Assembly (NCBI RefSeq): GCF_040412425.1
Contig: NC_089742.1
Location: 82,127,039 to 82,191,038 of the forward strand
DNA length: 64,000 bases
Source: Macrobrachium rosenbergii
Lineage: Eukaryota; Arthropoda; Malacostraca; Decapoda; Palaemonidae
Direction of reading: 5' to 3'
Shown: piece after piece, positions 1 to 19,390 of the stretch
How the letters are laid out: each line of letters begins with the position of its first letter
Position numbering within the stretch: position 1 is the first letter of the stretch
The notes under the pieces: generated by a model
What the model saw: the letters and a program-made list of their open reading frames with translations, nothing else
Told to the model about the DNA's origin: nothing
The model's database searches: none
Program-made: the position numbers and the translations under genes

Positions 1-669
1 AAAAAGAATTAAAACTGCATGACTTTTTCCTCGTAAATTTCCTTGAGTATGTCAACTAGACATCATAAACACATGAAAACAGGAGTCGTTAACGTAAAAC
101 ACGTTATCCCCACGGCATATTACAACTAACATTAAATATGGCAAGAATAAACGCTGTATAATACTTGCCTTCTTTTCCAACATTTCGGCGATCATGTCCA
201 CGTCTACCTAAAGCTCCATGAAAATGTTACAACATAATGAACATCCTGTGCCCGCCAAGGCTTATAGAACGCTTCTCCTCCTTGTCTAGTCTTTAGTTAG
301 CGCACTGTACCACTCAACACAAGCGACAACACTGTACTACTGATCTAAATCTCCGTTCCAACGTTCACTTCGGTTTTCAAGACCTGTGTCCAGCTTTCAA
401 GTTGCGGCGTATAATATTGCTCTAGAGGAAATTGACGTACTATGTTGATACATATCGGATAAAAAAACCACATTTATTGGAAGATGAATGTTGTACATAA
501 ATAAATCACTTTGTATCATGCTAAAACCTGAAGTTCTGTGAACATTGCTTCTCTCAGCGCCAAGTATCCAGATGGCTTGTTAACTCGCAAACTGCTTAAA
601 CATCCATTTGTTGAACAGAGGGTTTGTAAGTACTATTTTCTTAATACAGTTATATTATACATTGCTTAG
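1..669. other. no gene seen; region downstream of candidate exon
   Basis: AT-rich sequence with no long open frame and no recognised repeat. If the minus-strand exon at 670-1171 is real, this would hold its 3' untranslated region; ATTTATT/AATAAA-like stretches occur around 495-505 but I cannot pick a polyadenylation site with confidence. Confidence 0.4.
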
Positions 670-1171
670 TTATTGTCTAATTATCAAATTCCTTCTTGTA
701 AATGATGCTGCCTCCATTTCGTCTCCTGACTTAACCGTAATGGTCTGTTTGAAGAAGTAGACAAATGACACTTCAGTTCCCTTGCCCAACATAATCTTGT
801 ACCTCACCATTAACCTGGATTATTTATGGTGGCGAACTCCCAGCCCATATTCGGCTTATCGTGTGGGCTCCTTTTATTTGTCAGACATGATTTAAAGTTT
901 CCTGCAATAACTAGCTCCTCTACGTCATAACTGTTTTGAAACAGACATCTTTTGCATCTCGTATCGAATGTCTTTGAGCTTTCGCATCCTTGAGTCAAAA
1001 ACGAGCACAGGGTAAATGTTTTATCTAACCCACCAGTTTCTTGATTTAAAAACCACATTTCCTTTTATTTTCCTCCTGTCATCAGGAAAATCAGCATCCC
1101 GGGGCCAATCAGTCGTCACGTAGCTTAGACGTGCCCACCAGGCTGCATCACATGGAGACAGGCCCACTTTA
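670..1171 (-). CDS. candidate terminal coding exon of an unrecognised host gene
   Basis: Read on the minus strand, three consecutive segments look protein-like although they sit in different frames. Segment 1 (about 1171-1060) starts just after a pyrimidine-rich AG acceptor-like site (ending at 1172) and contains SPCDAAWWARLSYVTTDW. Segment 2 (1058-812) is open, has five cysteines and the stretch SYDVEELVIAGNFKSC. Segment 3 (810-670) contains MVRYKIMLGKGTEVSFVYFF and ends at TAA (670-672). The frame changes by one base near a T/A homopolymer at about 1045 and again at about 815, which could be assembly indels, tiny introns or pseudogene damage. The composition is unlike the surrounding low-complexity DNA. 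I do not recognise the family. Alternatives are a chance run of open frames or an old processed pseudogene. Confidence 0.4.
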
Positions 1172-1381
1172 CTAAAAATAAATAAATGAAAACAAGCGTA
1201 GAGACATTAAATTTTGTCTTATATTGCGAAACAAAGATCCGTGTATTTGAATAGGACAGTGTGTGCTGATGATCACGAATTATTCTCACCTACCATTATT
1301 CATTGCTTCATATTTATTTACTGACAACTTTAAGCTTAACATTGCCTAAACTCACGTAATATTAATATCCTGGTTAGAGAA

Positions 1382-1385
<4 letters not shown>

Positions 1386-1427
<42 letters not shown>
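1386..1427. repeat. (CT)n microsatellite
   Basis: Uninterrupted CT dinucleotide array of about 42 bp. Confidence 0.95.
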
Positions 1428-4890
<3,463 letters not shown>

Positions 4891-5840
4891 ATATATATTC
4901 ATAAGTATTACTTTACATCAGAATGTACCATACTTTGAGAATAGCATACACCAAACTGTTTTGTGCATCTGGCCCTGTTCTGGTGTACATAGGCCTTGCA
5001 ACGAAAATTTACTTTTAGTTTCCTGCTTCAGTAAAAGCATTTTTTTTTTAGCTCTGTGAAATTTGGTTAGCAAGTTTCAGTTTTAATTCCATAAATAACT
5101 TTGAAAGGTAGACACGGTACCCACCGTCCAATCACCAAGGGTTTGATTGATTGGTTAGCTGAGAGGTTGACGAAATGAAGTTACATCAGTACATGAAGCG
5201 GACTAATTAATTTATTACCTCGAGTACTTAACTTTCATTTGGATGAGCGGACGGTTCAATATCTGTGCAGTTTTCATTTTATCTTTCACTCTTTTATGTT
5301 TCCTGTCGTTTCTGTCCGTGTCATCAATGTTTTGTTCATATTAATTGTTTGTCAAAAATGTACCCAGAAAAGTAGTTTATTGATGTTTATACGTTACCTG
5401 CCTTACGTACCTGTTTATTAGCTATTTTTTCAATTTGGTCATTATTAAGGTGTTAAATCATCATATGCAGAATAAAAGCTACATTCTTGTTCACACACTT
5501 CGTAAATGACTAATCTGAGAAAATCTCATCTCCTGATATTAGTCACTGCTACGCCTGAGTCATATTTCAGCAGCAGAATAATTAACGCGCCTTCTTTGTC
5601 TGCCTGTCTCCAGAAATTTTAAGAACCTGCTCATATTTTTTTTCATTTCCTTTTTCCTTTTTGGAGGCAGACTCAATATAACTAATTTCTCACTGTCTTT
5701 TATTTTCTGGAGATAATTGCTCCTGCATGTGTTGCTCAAGATGCGGAAATGTTTTTAAATAAAAGTTAGATGTTTTCATGTTAAGCATAGTAGTTTTTTT
5801 TTTAATATCTTACAGTCCGCTGACAGACATGTATACATAC

Positions 5841-5844
<4 letters not shown>
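4891..5844. other. no gene seen
   Basis: Unique-looking AT-rich sequence between two TA arrays. No recognised coding or repeat family. Confidence 0.5.

Positions 5845-5920
<76 letters not shown>
5845..5920. repeat. (TA)n microsatellite
   Basis: About 75 bp of nearly perfect TA repeats. Confidence 0.95.
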
Positions 5921-5925
<5 letters not shown>

Positions 5926-6138
5926 GTTATTCTTATTTTTCATTCCACTTGACCAAATGTCATTAACCTCTGAAATCTTTATTTCTCTATCCATCTTAGT
6001 TATTTCACTTTAATTTTTGCTCGTTTTATCTGCTAAAGGGTTATATTGTCACGTATAATTATGCTTCAAGAATTCTTTATCTTTTGCCTCATTTTATCAT
6101 AATACCATGTAAACGATACGAAGTCAGATAATCTATTT

Positions 6139-7777
<1,639 letters not shown>

Positions 7778-7824
<47 letters not shown>
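7778..7824. repeat. (GA)n microsatellite
   Basis: About 47 bp GA array. Confidence 0.95.
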
Positions 7825-7827
<3 letters not shown>

Positions 7828-8214
7828 CGTGGTATTAGGGTTAATACCTCATAGTTAACGGGCAGCTTATTGCTTCGTGGACCAGAGACAAAAATGTCAT
7901 AAGAGCAAGGCACCAGTAATTGTTTCATAAGGTGAGGATAACTTTGAGGAGGTTGATTTACGGATTACCTGTCTACTCTTGTCATACGAGAGTTATCGTC
8001 TACCTTCCTTTGCCGCGTACATATACATAGTTTTACATAAACAATACGATAATGGTGCCAACTGGATTATAAAAAAAAAAATTCATGTTAGCAACATTTG
8101 ATATTAGTGCTTTATATACCACGTATACTGCATAGGTCTCTACGATAAATATTTTAAATCAAAATAATGCAGTTATATGCATAACAATAAGAAAATTAAC
8201 ATTAGTAAATTTAA

Positions 8215-8790
8215 CTTTGTTGATATGTTAAACTTCCGTGTTAATAATATTGTTAATTTTAATAATAGGACGTATAGGCAACAGGTAGGAATTCCAATGG
8301 GGGATTACTATATACCTAACAATGCTAACTTATATTTACATTTCTGTGAATGAAAATTTTCAACAATCAGCCATACGGAAGGAAGGCTGACAGAGTCCCA
8401 GTTTATTGATGATCTGTTATATTTGAATAAAAAGGATATCCTGATTGATATCCGTTCTATGTATCCTAGAGTCCTTGAGTTTTTACTACTAATAAGGTTC
8501 CTCGCAAATTAATTTCATTTCTAAATACTGATTTTTGTATCAGTAATAATAAGTTTCCAACTCAAAGTGGTGAAGGAAGAGATTTTAATTTTAATATGCT
8601 AGGACTTCCGGCATTTTCATGTAACATACCTAATAATATGACCTCTCATATCTTTGTTTCTCAGTTCAGCAGATTTACTAAAGTTCTTGTGGAAGGGCTT
8701 GACTATTTTTTAACTACCGGCTTTTTGTTCAAAACCTACTGCATAATGGGTTTCCATCTTGACTTTCGAGGGAATTGATCTGTGATCTGA
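8215..8790 (+). pseudogene. Penelope-like element reverse transcriptase fragment
   Basis: Forward-strand reading gives ordered pieces of a PLE reverse transcriptase: a GIPMG box (about 8291-8305, preceded by YRQQV), then after frame disruptions an FIDDLLYLNKKD segment (about 8402-8440, the catalytic DD motif) followed by MYPRVLEF, then DFNFNMLGLPAFSCNIPNN and VSQFSRFTKVLVEG (8590-8700), ending with a GFHLDF motif near 8750. In PLEs these lie in this same order: catalytic palm, then the P...S..SQ..RF segment and the thumb. Several stops and frameshifts are present. No GIY-YIG endonuclease or terminal repeat follows, so this is a decayed internal fragment. It was identified from motif order, not from a database search. 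Confidence 0.75.
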
Positions 8791-9283
8791 AAGTTGCAGC
8801 GTTGTAAGATCTCGAAGAAAGGTGTACATAATATCTGTTCCCAGGGAAAATGTTTTTGTTGATTTCTAGTTGTTATTTTATAATAACACTGCATAAATAA
8901 TATGTATAATGTAATTTTATTATTATATAATATTTTGTTTTACAAATATCAGAATTGAGTTTTCACTGAGGATATACCAAGTAATAACTGTGCATTTTGC
9001 CGTTTGGCCATTAAGGCGGGAATAACAGTAGAGGGGCAATTGTATGTACCCTTTTACCCATCTTGTTTCCATTATCGTCCCTGCTTTCACTATATCCTCT
9101 CACTTTCATTACCTATTTATTGTATCGGCTGACTCTTATGTTAGAATTAACTGTGTGTTAAAGGTGAGCTTGCAAAGGCCTTGAGCCACTGACTTGTCTA
9201 AGTCCAAGTCCTTATATGGTCTAATATTTTGCCAATCTTGCCCTTTCCTCAGTCGAATATCAATAGTATATTGTTGGGTCTTT
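8791..9283. other. no gene seen
   Basis: AT-rich sequence after the PLE fragment; nothing recognisable. Confidence 0.45.
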
Positions 9284-9471
9284 CCTAGATAGTGACCCCC
9301 GAGGGTTTTGACCCGGTATGTATCCACCTTTCCGGCGTGTTTAGTACAAGCCCGTTGGGGATTACCGTAAAAACATAAACAAAAGACTGCAAATATCATA
9401 AAGATAATGACCCCAAGAAATATCAGTTCTAGATAACGACCCCCGAAAACCCTTGAGGGTCACTATCTAGG
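9284..9471. mobile_element. small MITE with about 28-bp terminal inverted repeats
   Basis: The left end reads CCTAGATAGTGACCCCCGAG and the right end, on the other strand, reads CCTAGATAGTGACCCTCAAG, both continuing into GGGTTTT. Internal copies of a GATAANGACCCC motif occur near 9403 and 9431. At 188 bp it cannot encode a transposase. The recurring GACCCC motif resembles the subterminal motif of the Merlin-like element at 55748-57123, so it may be a related non-autonomous family; no clear target duplication is visible. Confidence 0.6.
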
Positions 9472-10236
9472 AGAAATCCGTATTGTTTGCTAATTAATGA
9501 CTCGTCTTTGTGTTTCTGTATTCTTCACCTAATTAATATTTTTCATCTTCTATTATTATTTCTTTAACTTCACCTCCTTTGCTAATATTATTTACCTTCA
9601 ATTATTATCCTTTACAATTTTCCTTCCATATACATATACAGTACATATTCATAAATTACCTGTTGGCTCTTTACAGATATTTTGATAAACTATAGAAATT
9701 ATTAAGGAAACTGGGAAACAGAACGGAGGCTTTCAGTACGGTTTCCCGAAGAGGAAATGATTACCTTAGCTTCACTGTCTAGTGGAAGCGTCTTGCCTCA
9801 TTCGCTGCCCCGTTCACGACTCCCTCTCTCCAGATGTCTCTCTGGACCGCTGCTGAGCAGCTATTGATACTGCATTACATCCTATTGCTCAGACAGCATG
9901 TACTGCACTATATCGAGCTGGAAGGCGCTATATTCCACACTATAGTCTGCATATTACTATACAACAGATGAACTACAGAGTACTTAATTTTAGACGATGT
10001 ATTTAACGTAGATAACGGTCTCTACTCAAGCTCCTATTATACCGATATTTAATAGAATGTTTTCTCATAAAAGTACAGATCATTTATGAAAATTTTTTTT
10101 TGAGAGGGTTAGCAAGTAAGTTCGACAAAAGTTACAATTTACAATAAGAAATGTGCTCAGACACATGGCCCACAGAGCCTAGGGGCAACCTTATGTTTAC
10201 ATGGTTTATATAGAAAAAAATGTATATATACAGTAA

Positions 10237-10242
<6 letters not shown>
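9472..10242. other. no gene seen
   Basis: Unique-looking DNA with no coding or repeat signature recognised. Confidence 0.45.
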
Positions 10243-10562
<320 letters not shown>

Positions 10563-11129
10563 TGTGTGTACATAAGCTTCTACAGTAGTAAAATATACAC
10601 AGGTAACTATTATCAGTGTTTCAGCATTTTTAAAAGGTCTTCTTTGAAGTTTCATCGATGATAGTAATTCTTTTTAAACTCCAGGGAATGTAAATTCATT
10701 TAAACTTTATGGACGGACGCGTTTCTCTAGTTCGTTCATGGTTTATCAATTAACGTTTATGGCAAAAATTTTATAAGGTTAGATTTTATTACATCATCAA
10801 GAAGAAACAGAAAGTTAGTCAATCTAAAAACGATTTCTGATTGGCTGTGAGGACGGATCAGTGAACCTCAGGCTAAATATATGCTTTTATGTCTTTCCCT
10901 CTCCCTCTTTCTCTATCTCACTCTCTCTCTCTCACTCTTTCTCTCCAATCCTTGACAACACTACATTCTTATCCAGTAATGGTTGTTGATTTTAGTAATG
11001 GTTCTGCCATAGACTTGGTACTTCTATGCGCAGACTACAATATGAAATTGAGTGATATCTGCACGTTAATTAGAGAATGTTGCCATAGTAAGGTTACAGG
11101 TAAAAGACAGCCCAGAAGATAGAGTGATG

Positions 11130-11640
11130 GATATTACTGTACGTTGAGGAAGAAAGCAAGTGGTTGAATCTATAAGTATTTGAGAGTAAATTTTATACAA
11201 GGTCGCAGGGTGAGGAAACAGATCATTCATAGATAGTCCAAGCAAGGAAATGGCAGGGCTCTGCAAAAAGTTCAGAGGAGGAGATTGTCTTGGGAAGTTT
11301 AAGGTTGAATCGTATAAAAGGACTGCTGAGGTTACTCTAATCTATGAAAGTGAAATGACTGTGTAGGGCAAACGAAAGGAAAAACGTTTGAGGGTGATGA
11401 AATGAATTTATCTGAATGACATATTTCGAATAAGAATGGCCGAAAGTGAGAAGTGTGAAGAGACAAGGTTAAAAGGATTAACATAAGTGATTTGATCATG
11501 CAGGAATACCTGGGGATAATTTAGTGAGGAGGACGTGTAATTCGGAAGTCTGGAGGGGAAGAGAGAGGGAACACTTGAGCAGTTATCTTCATGGAGTGTG
11601 AGAGGTGTTAGAAGGACGTCTGTATCCAGGACTAGTGTAA
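11130..11640 (+). pseudogene. non-LTR retrotransposon C-terminal/3' remnant
   Basis: Across several frames the forward strand yields pieces in LINE order: KEMAGLCKKFRGGDCLGKFK (about 11248-11307), SYKRTAEVTLIYESEMTV (about 11310-11364), GKRKEKRLRVMK (about 11369-11405), then IRMAESEKCEETRL and a degraded tail. This matches the post-RT C-terminal region common in invertebrate LINEs (YKRTV.PTL.YGSE...EEKRLRV). Stops and frameshifts are frequent. The RT core is not found upstream, so the copy is 5'-truncated as expected for target-primed insertion. Clade assignment is not attempted. Confidence 0.7.
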
Positions 11641-13361
11641 GACAAAAGTGAGTAGCGCACTGTATGCAGGGGCTGGAATGCCAGTGGATAAATGAGGAAT
11701 CTGCTTTGCACTGGAATGAAGCAGCTCATAGTGTGGGAGTTTTCTGCTCGGGGCTGCATCCTTGATTCATCCTTTAAAAGATGAAAAAATGAATTATTTT
11801 CTTTTTTTCTTATGGATGCATTACCTATAAGAAAATCCCGTAACTGGCAAACAAAGTAATACCACTTGAAAGAGAATAGTCACTGATAAATATCTACTAA
11901 AAGTTTCCTCACCATAATACACAGGCTATGAAACAAACAAATAAGTGAGCCTATGTATTGAAAAGGATTGAAAAACCAAAAGTAAAAAGTCAAAGTATTA
12001 ATTTATTAATGGGGAATGGGGCTTTAAGGGCATTTTTCTGATATAAAGAATATGATTCATTCATAAATACAATCTTAATTTCACTGGAACTAGTCAGCTG
12101 AGTTAAATATAGCTCTTAAAGTTGTTTGCTCGAATGAAACACTGCTGTTTTCTTCACAAATTACTTATTTGAAACATTACACTTTTGTAAGAGTAAAACA
12201 ATTGAGCAAGAAAAACATTAGCATTGATCATATACTATTAGGTAAGTAAACCTGCCTTAAACAGAAGGATAACAGAGACTTTGATGAAACAAAATAATAA
12301 ACAAACAAGCGCCCAATATGGCTGTTATTTCGTAGCGAACCATACACAATTGCGCGGGCTAATGTAAATATTAATCAGCAGCCTTCTTGATATCAAATCC
12401 ACTCGTAAAAAAGAAAGCTTTGTCTTTCTGCTCTCATAAAAAAAGAGATGAAAAGCTCCCATCTTTTGTTTCGATTTTTTTTTCTTGTCCATACGGGACT
12501 ATGAAAAGTATTCTAGAGAAAACGCCGGGCGCTCTTTTAGATGCTAATTTAAAACAGCGGTCGCAGTGAACGAAACACCCTTTGATTGCAGCAATTTCCA
12601 TTGTTGCCATTTATGATGTCGAGTAAAAGCCCAACGAATAAAAACGAAACTGATTGAACTGCAACGGGAATGAACAACAGTTCCCTGAATATGAGCCTTA
12701 TGGCCTTAATCTATAAATGCATTCTGTCCGTTAAAAAGGTAGATGCTTTAACACGTGATTAAATTAATTAATTTGAAATTGAATGGCTGAATTCCTAGCT
12801 TTTGCGTCATATGCCATTACACGGTGCACTTAATTTCTTGTACTTAACCTCGTGTTGGTTTTGCTTTTAGAGATGAGTCACATAAGAAAGATCTAAATGG
12901 TGGGGACTGAACCTTTCCCATTCCATAATGACGGTAATGTCCAAGTACTTTTGCAGTTGCATGTTGCGCTTCATTTTCTTGTTCAAGGTTTCTCGATAGT
13001 TGAACATTACCAAATACTATCTTCCTGACACAAAGAAAAATAAATCTACAAATAAACATCACTTGGTTCGTACTAGTCCAGTACTTGTTATGTCTCCTTA
13101 ACCAGCAAAAGGCCAGGTTTCAATTTCCAGCTAAGGTGGAGCAGTTCGGGCATGCTAAGTTTTAGCACAAACCTCTGTCGTCTTAAACAGAAAATTATGC
13201 ACCTGAATCACGTCGACTGTAGTGGGATACAGCTAAGGGGAAAAACACCGTTGGTTGTAAATTTGTCCTAAACGATTCACTGACAACCGGATGGGTAACA
13301 TATTCTAGAGCCTCCCCGTATAAAGGACAAAAAAGTCACGCGTGCAAGTGGCAAAAATTCG

Positions 13362-13363
<2 letters not shown>
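11641..13363. other. LINE tail then unique DNA, no gene seen
   Basis: The first 120 bp or so probably continues the LINE 3' end. The rest is unique-looking and AT-rich, with no family motif in its short open frames. Confidence 0.45.
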
Positions 13364-13439
<76 letters not shown>

Positions 13440-13452
13440 CTATCTATCTATA
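13364..13452. repeat. (TA)n then (TATC)n microsatellite
   Basis: About 67 bp TA array followed by three to four TATC units. Confidence 0.95.
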
Positions 13453-13711
13453 TTGGGTCCAAAGAGCTTAAACCTTCAACTTCTCAGCAAGTCCTTTTCA
13501 GGACGAAATCGCTGCCCATAACTTATCTCTACCTTTACTGCGACTTACCGAAGTCAGCTGAGTGAAATGTGCACAATTTACATCTTAGTTCTATAGGTAT
13601 ACAACAGATATGATTTTCTGGATATGGGCTCAAAGATCTTCCCCGTTGGATCGATTATGGATCTCTCGCTGGTTAGCCTAGGCGTAATTACTGTATAAGG
13701 ACGATACTATA

Positions 13712-13712
13712 G

Positions 13713-13778
<66 letters not shown>
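13712..13778. repeat. (TATC)n(TA)n microsatellite
   Basis: About eight TATC units passing directly into TA repeats; same motif order reversed relative to 13364-13452. Confidence 0.95.
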
Positions 13779-13781
<3 letters not shown>

Positions 13782-14022
13782 ATATATAAGTTCGATGAGC
13801 CATGAGTATTGATGGTAGTATGCAAGACCCAATCCCAGACGGCAGAACATTCTGCAATTAAACACATGTGGTTGTCGAGCTTCCAATCAATAACGAACGT
13901 CAAGTTTCCAAAACAAATCCCTTAAAAAAGTTTGTCAGCTTCAGTATCTTGAAAACATTCAGCTATTATATTTCTATAAAGTTGTAATCTGTTGGATAAT
14001 CTAATACGTCGATTAAGAACAA

Positions 14023-14476
<454 letters not shown>

Positions 14477-14778
14477 CTGTATACACCCACACATATATAT
14501 ATGTATGTATGTATGTGTGTATGCATGCATAACGAGCGATTAGTTGGGGGCGGGTCGACCAGGTAGCTGGTGATGTGTGCAAGGCTTAGGTGTATGCAGC
14601 AATATACTGTATGTTGGGGTCCAATGAACTGCTGATAAGCCCTGTATTAGGTTTATTAAGTGTCTAATGTGAAATTTCCCGTCATAGATGGTTTATATAC
14701 GACTCGGTAATTAAAGTGTGTGTGTGTGTGAGGCAGTGACGTCATATTTTTTCTGGAACTATCCATGTTTTGGAGAAA

Positions 14779-14980
<202 letters not shown>

Positions 14981-17900
14981 AAACACATTCACCCATATAT
15001 ATACAGTATATGGTCTTAGGAAGTGTTGGCGCTAAAAAGGAGGCACCACTCAGTCACGGCGTTGTGGCGCTTACAACTACACACGCTTACACACACATAT
15101 ATATGTTAATGTATGTATGTACATGCGTGTTTATAGAGAAAAAAATATTTACTAGCATAATTCTGCTTTAGCAGTGCATATGACTAAACCCGCACAGGTA
15201 AACTTAATTTAAATGGAAAAATGCAAAAGCTATACATTTTTATTTGGCTGTATTATCACAGGCTAAAACGAAAACGCGAAAGAAACGCCAAGTGTAACTC
15301 CTTGCACGCAGTTAGATAAACACCAAAGGCAAGGATAAATGCAAAAATGTAGACTCAAACATGTGTAATGCCTTTCGAAACCTATAGGGTAAAATTCTCG
15401 TTGTATGGGGTGACTGGTGTTCGCTGATCTACTTTGCTTGTGTCTATGCAGGAGAGCTTCGCCACGAACGAATCTACGGCAGCCGACTCGACAAGTCGAC
15501 AGTAGTCCCTGATCTAGTGTTCCGAAGGTTTCAGTTCGAGTGTTTTCCTGTCTCAGGTCCGTTACAGTTCGCGTTTTTCGAATATCATTATATAAAAACA
15601 GTGACCGTTCAGTTGTGATGACAAGGGTGTTTACACCACGAAAAATTTAAGAGTCCGTTCCGAGTTAATTGTTGAAATGCTTTGCAGGTCGGCTCATTGA
15701 ATTCTAGCAAAGTGGCGTGAGACAGATGAAGCCAGGTTTCGTTTTGCGAGAGTTTCAAGCCTTTTCCCAATATCTCGGAGTAAGAATGAGAAAAAATGAA
15801 ACAGCTTATCTGTATAGAAAACCTTTACTGCGCTTCGTTAGTTTTGACGTTTCTTTGGCTGGCTCTCTAGACAGGCTGTTAAGGGAAGCGTACCCCACCT
15901 ATTAAGTTAATTACCCGAGACAATAATCAAGTTAACCATGTTTTCGTTTTGATCCTGGTTGTGGTAATTTTATACTTTAAGCTTTCATTTTAACATTTAA
16001 TTGAAAATAAACAGGGACAGATCAAAATTTGATAATTGCTTCCGCTGGAATTTTCCTGTCAAAGTAGGCCTAAGCCTAGCGTGGTCGTGGGCGGCACCGA
16101 CCCTTCATAACATCGATGTATTTCATCTTTGGCTTCAATTTTCCAAAACGATTTTTTCTGTTTGCCTGTTCTGTGACTTCCACATATGTGGAATTCTGAC
16201 GAAGATTACTTCCCGAAGCCCTGCCCATGGCCTTATTACTTCTCAAGCCCCTGCCAAGCCCTTACCAAGGCCTATTTGCACCACGAATTCATGGTAAGCC
16301 AACGTTGAATATGTTTACTTTCGTTATTGGTGGATATAACAGCTTAAATAGTTATTATCAGGTACTAGTATGCTCGTGTCATACCGGAATTTACGTTTCT
16401 GAATAACATACCTTTAATTCGTGGAAATATTCTGTTGCATAAGCATACGTTGCCACCATTAGCCTAGGCCCCCCCTTTTTTTTGTATGACTGACAACACC
16501 TTATGAGCAAGGCCTACTTTCTTCAGTCTTGGGATCTATTTGAGTCGTTGATTTACAACTGTTTGTGGACCAGATATATGCTGGTTCTCCGCTAATTCTA
16601 CTGTATAGCTTTTTCCTTTTTTTTAAGTTGTCACCCCAAATTATTATGGTCTCATATGGCTCTGTTATAATACAATGTTTCGCAGGGAGATGGATCTAAA
16701 GCATGACAGTCTAATGGCGCTAGACCGATCTAGGCACAAAGAAAAATTAAGCACAGTAGTTCACCCACCCAATGACTGGTTGCTCATGTTTGGAATATAA
16801 CCTAACCTAACCTAACCATTCCTTTACCTTACCTTACCATCAGTGCGGATTTCCTCCGGCAACAGATGGGTTGCCCACTCATGATAGAACTTGAAATTGG
16901 CTCGTTGTAGACAGTGTTCGACTTTGGTAATGTTCAACTTTAACTTGTCAAATAGAGCCAACTTATAGATATTGCTCTAAACAGTTATCCATAATATTCC
17001 AATTTTATCCATTGTGATAAATGTAAGAAAGTGCTAATTAGCAACTCAACTCAGAGTGGAAATGAAAGCATGAAACTAGGACGCCATCCGTGCATCTGAT
17101 CAAAAGTGTTCGTAGTTTTTCTCATTGAAGAGAAAATTTCCACGTTTCTCCAATTCTTCGGAGACGGTGTTGTATGCTATAGTCGGTTTCACACCAACGT
17201 AGGTTTTAGGTAGATATGGCATATCGTAACAAGCTGTCAGTTAGCTGAAATCAGTGTTTCCGATATCGTTGGATTACTGTGATAAATATGCAAAATATTT
17301 CTTCAGTAATACATTTGAAAACTTATATATGAAAACAACCTCCAAATATTCTTACTTAGATAATAAACGTGATAATATAACAAGCGCACGAATGACGAGC
17401 TTGTAACAAACAGTCGACTCAGGTCAAACGAAACGAACAAGTTGGAACAACGGACTTAAACAATTATTTTTTATCACATTGTAGGTACATAAAGACACCT
17501 GGCTATGCGAATGCAAGTAAGAGGTCTTTTAATAATTTCTTGTATGTAAATTACATGAGTAGGTTAATATTCGAAATAAGCAAGAAATAATGTTGTATAT
17601 GAGGCTGTCTAGGACCTGGGTAAGGCGAATGGAACAGCGACTGTTGGTTGGAAGGCGGGAAATTTCAGTTAAAACGACATGATAGCTAGCTGGTCATTGT
17701 GGTTTTTGTTTCCCTAAGTACCTCTTCATTTAACTTTAACTTAATAATTTTTCCTTAAGCATACATACTATAATACGGCATAGTAGTTCAGTGCCTTGGG
17801 CATTGCATCGATAATTAGATGGAAAGAATAAATAAAGGTTACATTAAAAAGTAATTTTGATTGAATTGGAATAAATGTGCGCTTAAAAGGCCAGTAAAAT

Positions 17901-19334
17901 AAAATACCTGGCGAGTCAGTAGCGTACGCCTAGCTTCATTGGTCCATGCTTCATGTTGTAGGGGTAAACAGTATTAAAGGTTATTTATAGTTTACGGACG
18001 TAGATATGACTTTGGTATCACAAAGTTTTTTTCATATACTGTAAATGCAACGAACCTGTACATATAGTAAGAGTTTGAATGGTAAGAAAATATTGTGATT
18101 TGAACAACTTTTGATCATAGGTCTGTGTGTGGTTTGGGCTCTACTAATGATACATCATAATTACTGAAAGCTCATAGTTCGTTTGTGTTTGTTCTGAATA
18201 GATTGTTTCGTGTAATCTCGTCTTTCGGGGGCTTGTGTTGGTATATTGTGAATACAGATCGACGTGTTTATGATTTATATCGGAATGGGTGAGGGTTCTT
18301 TGTATATATATAAAAATTCTTATACGTTATTAGAGAATTGGTTTAATATTTCTCACGATAAGCCAACGATATCGGAAACGTTGTCTGCCAATCACGAGCT
18401 ATCCAAGCGCATGTGCCACATCTTCGCCCGTGAGTGGACGGATGAAATCTGGTTCTCTCTGGATGAAATGAAACCGACAATAGTTAAGGTTGGGGTTGCT
18501 TCAGAGTAAATACAATCCAGGGTGTCAGCTATTGTCTAGTGACGCCTGTAGCTATCAGATTATGTTCATTGTAACGTCTTCTAACAGACAAACACACACA
18601 CCACGCGCAAACAAACATTTATGTATATATATGTATATATATACATATAATATTACTTAAGTTGATGATATTGAGTTGTATGCTACAGGGTAGCCTATGT
18701 TCTCCCTGCACGCACGCACGCACACACACACGTGCACACAAGTGGGAGTGCATACGTGTATGTTTCCGAACATAGTCTGAATAATAATATAATTATATCT
18801 GATTATGAAGTCGAATACAAAAACATGATTTCAGTGTATTGCATCATACGAGTATGAGTGATTGTCGGGTGTATATTCCATTCACCGGATTCTTTTTCGT
18901 TCGCATTTCATACTGGCTGCTTCTAACCATGATATCAATATGGTCTTGTGACTGTGGGCGAACGAAGATTATTGAATAATGTACTTGTAAGTTCACATTT
19001 TAATCCATCAAAATGATTAATTGTCGGTGTGACATGGCAATTAGTTGCCTTTTCAGTTCACATTTGTCGGAACTGAACAGAAACACATGGTTTAAATGAT
19101 TTTCCCTTAATTTACGTGGAATATTATATTATGCACCGTGTATTCGAGAACTTTTAATTATTGTTCACTGAACAGGTGAAAACTGCTGTTCCTTTATTAT
19201 TGTTGTAAATTTGAAGTTTGCTGTTTCCTATAATTTAAAAGTTTCGGGGAATTTTTATACATCATATGATTGTTGTTTGATAATGTGAGACTGGCCATAC
19301 GAAAAATAACACCAATGAAAACGAAATCCACTAA

Positions 19335-19337
<3 letters not shown>
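14981..19337. other. unique-looking region, no gene assigned
   Basis: The longest stretch without a microsatellite. The GC content is higher at about 15400-16300. Short frames at 15717-15905, 16001-16297 and 18264-18509 have mixed amino-acid composition, but none shows a recognised domain or a convincing pair of splice sites. A (CCTAA)3 telomere-type motif lies at 16801-16817. It may contain first exons or introns of a host gene that I cannot delimit. Confidence 0.4.

Positions 19338-19381
<44 letters not shown>
19338..19381. repeat. (TA)n microsatellite
   Basis: About 44 bp TA array. Confidence 0.9.

Positions 19382-19390
<9 letters not shown>

Noticed and set aside
15717..16297. Host gene first exons
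   Set aside because: Higher GC and two open frames, but the TATA-like TATAAAAA at 15591 is only about 20 bp from the best initiator-like TCAGTT, and no coherent splice structure or domain was found.
18264..18509. Coding exon with a donor-like GAGTAAAT at its end
   Set aside because: Composition is mildly protein-like, but there is no family resemblance and no acceptor, so chance is not excluded.
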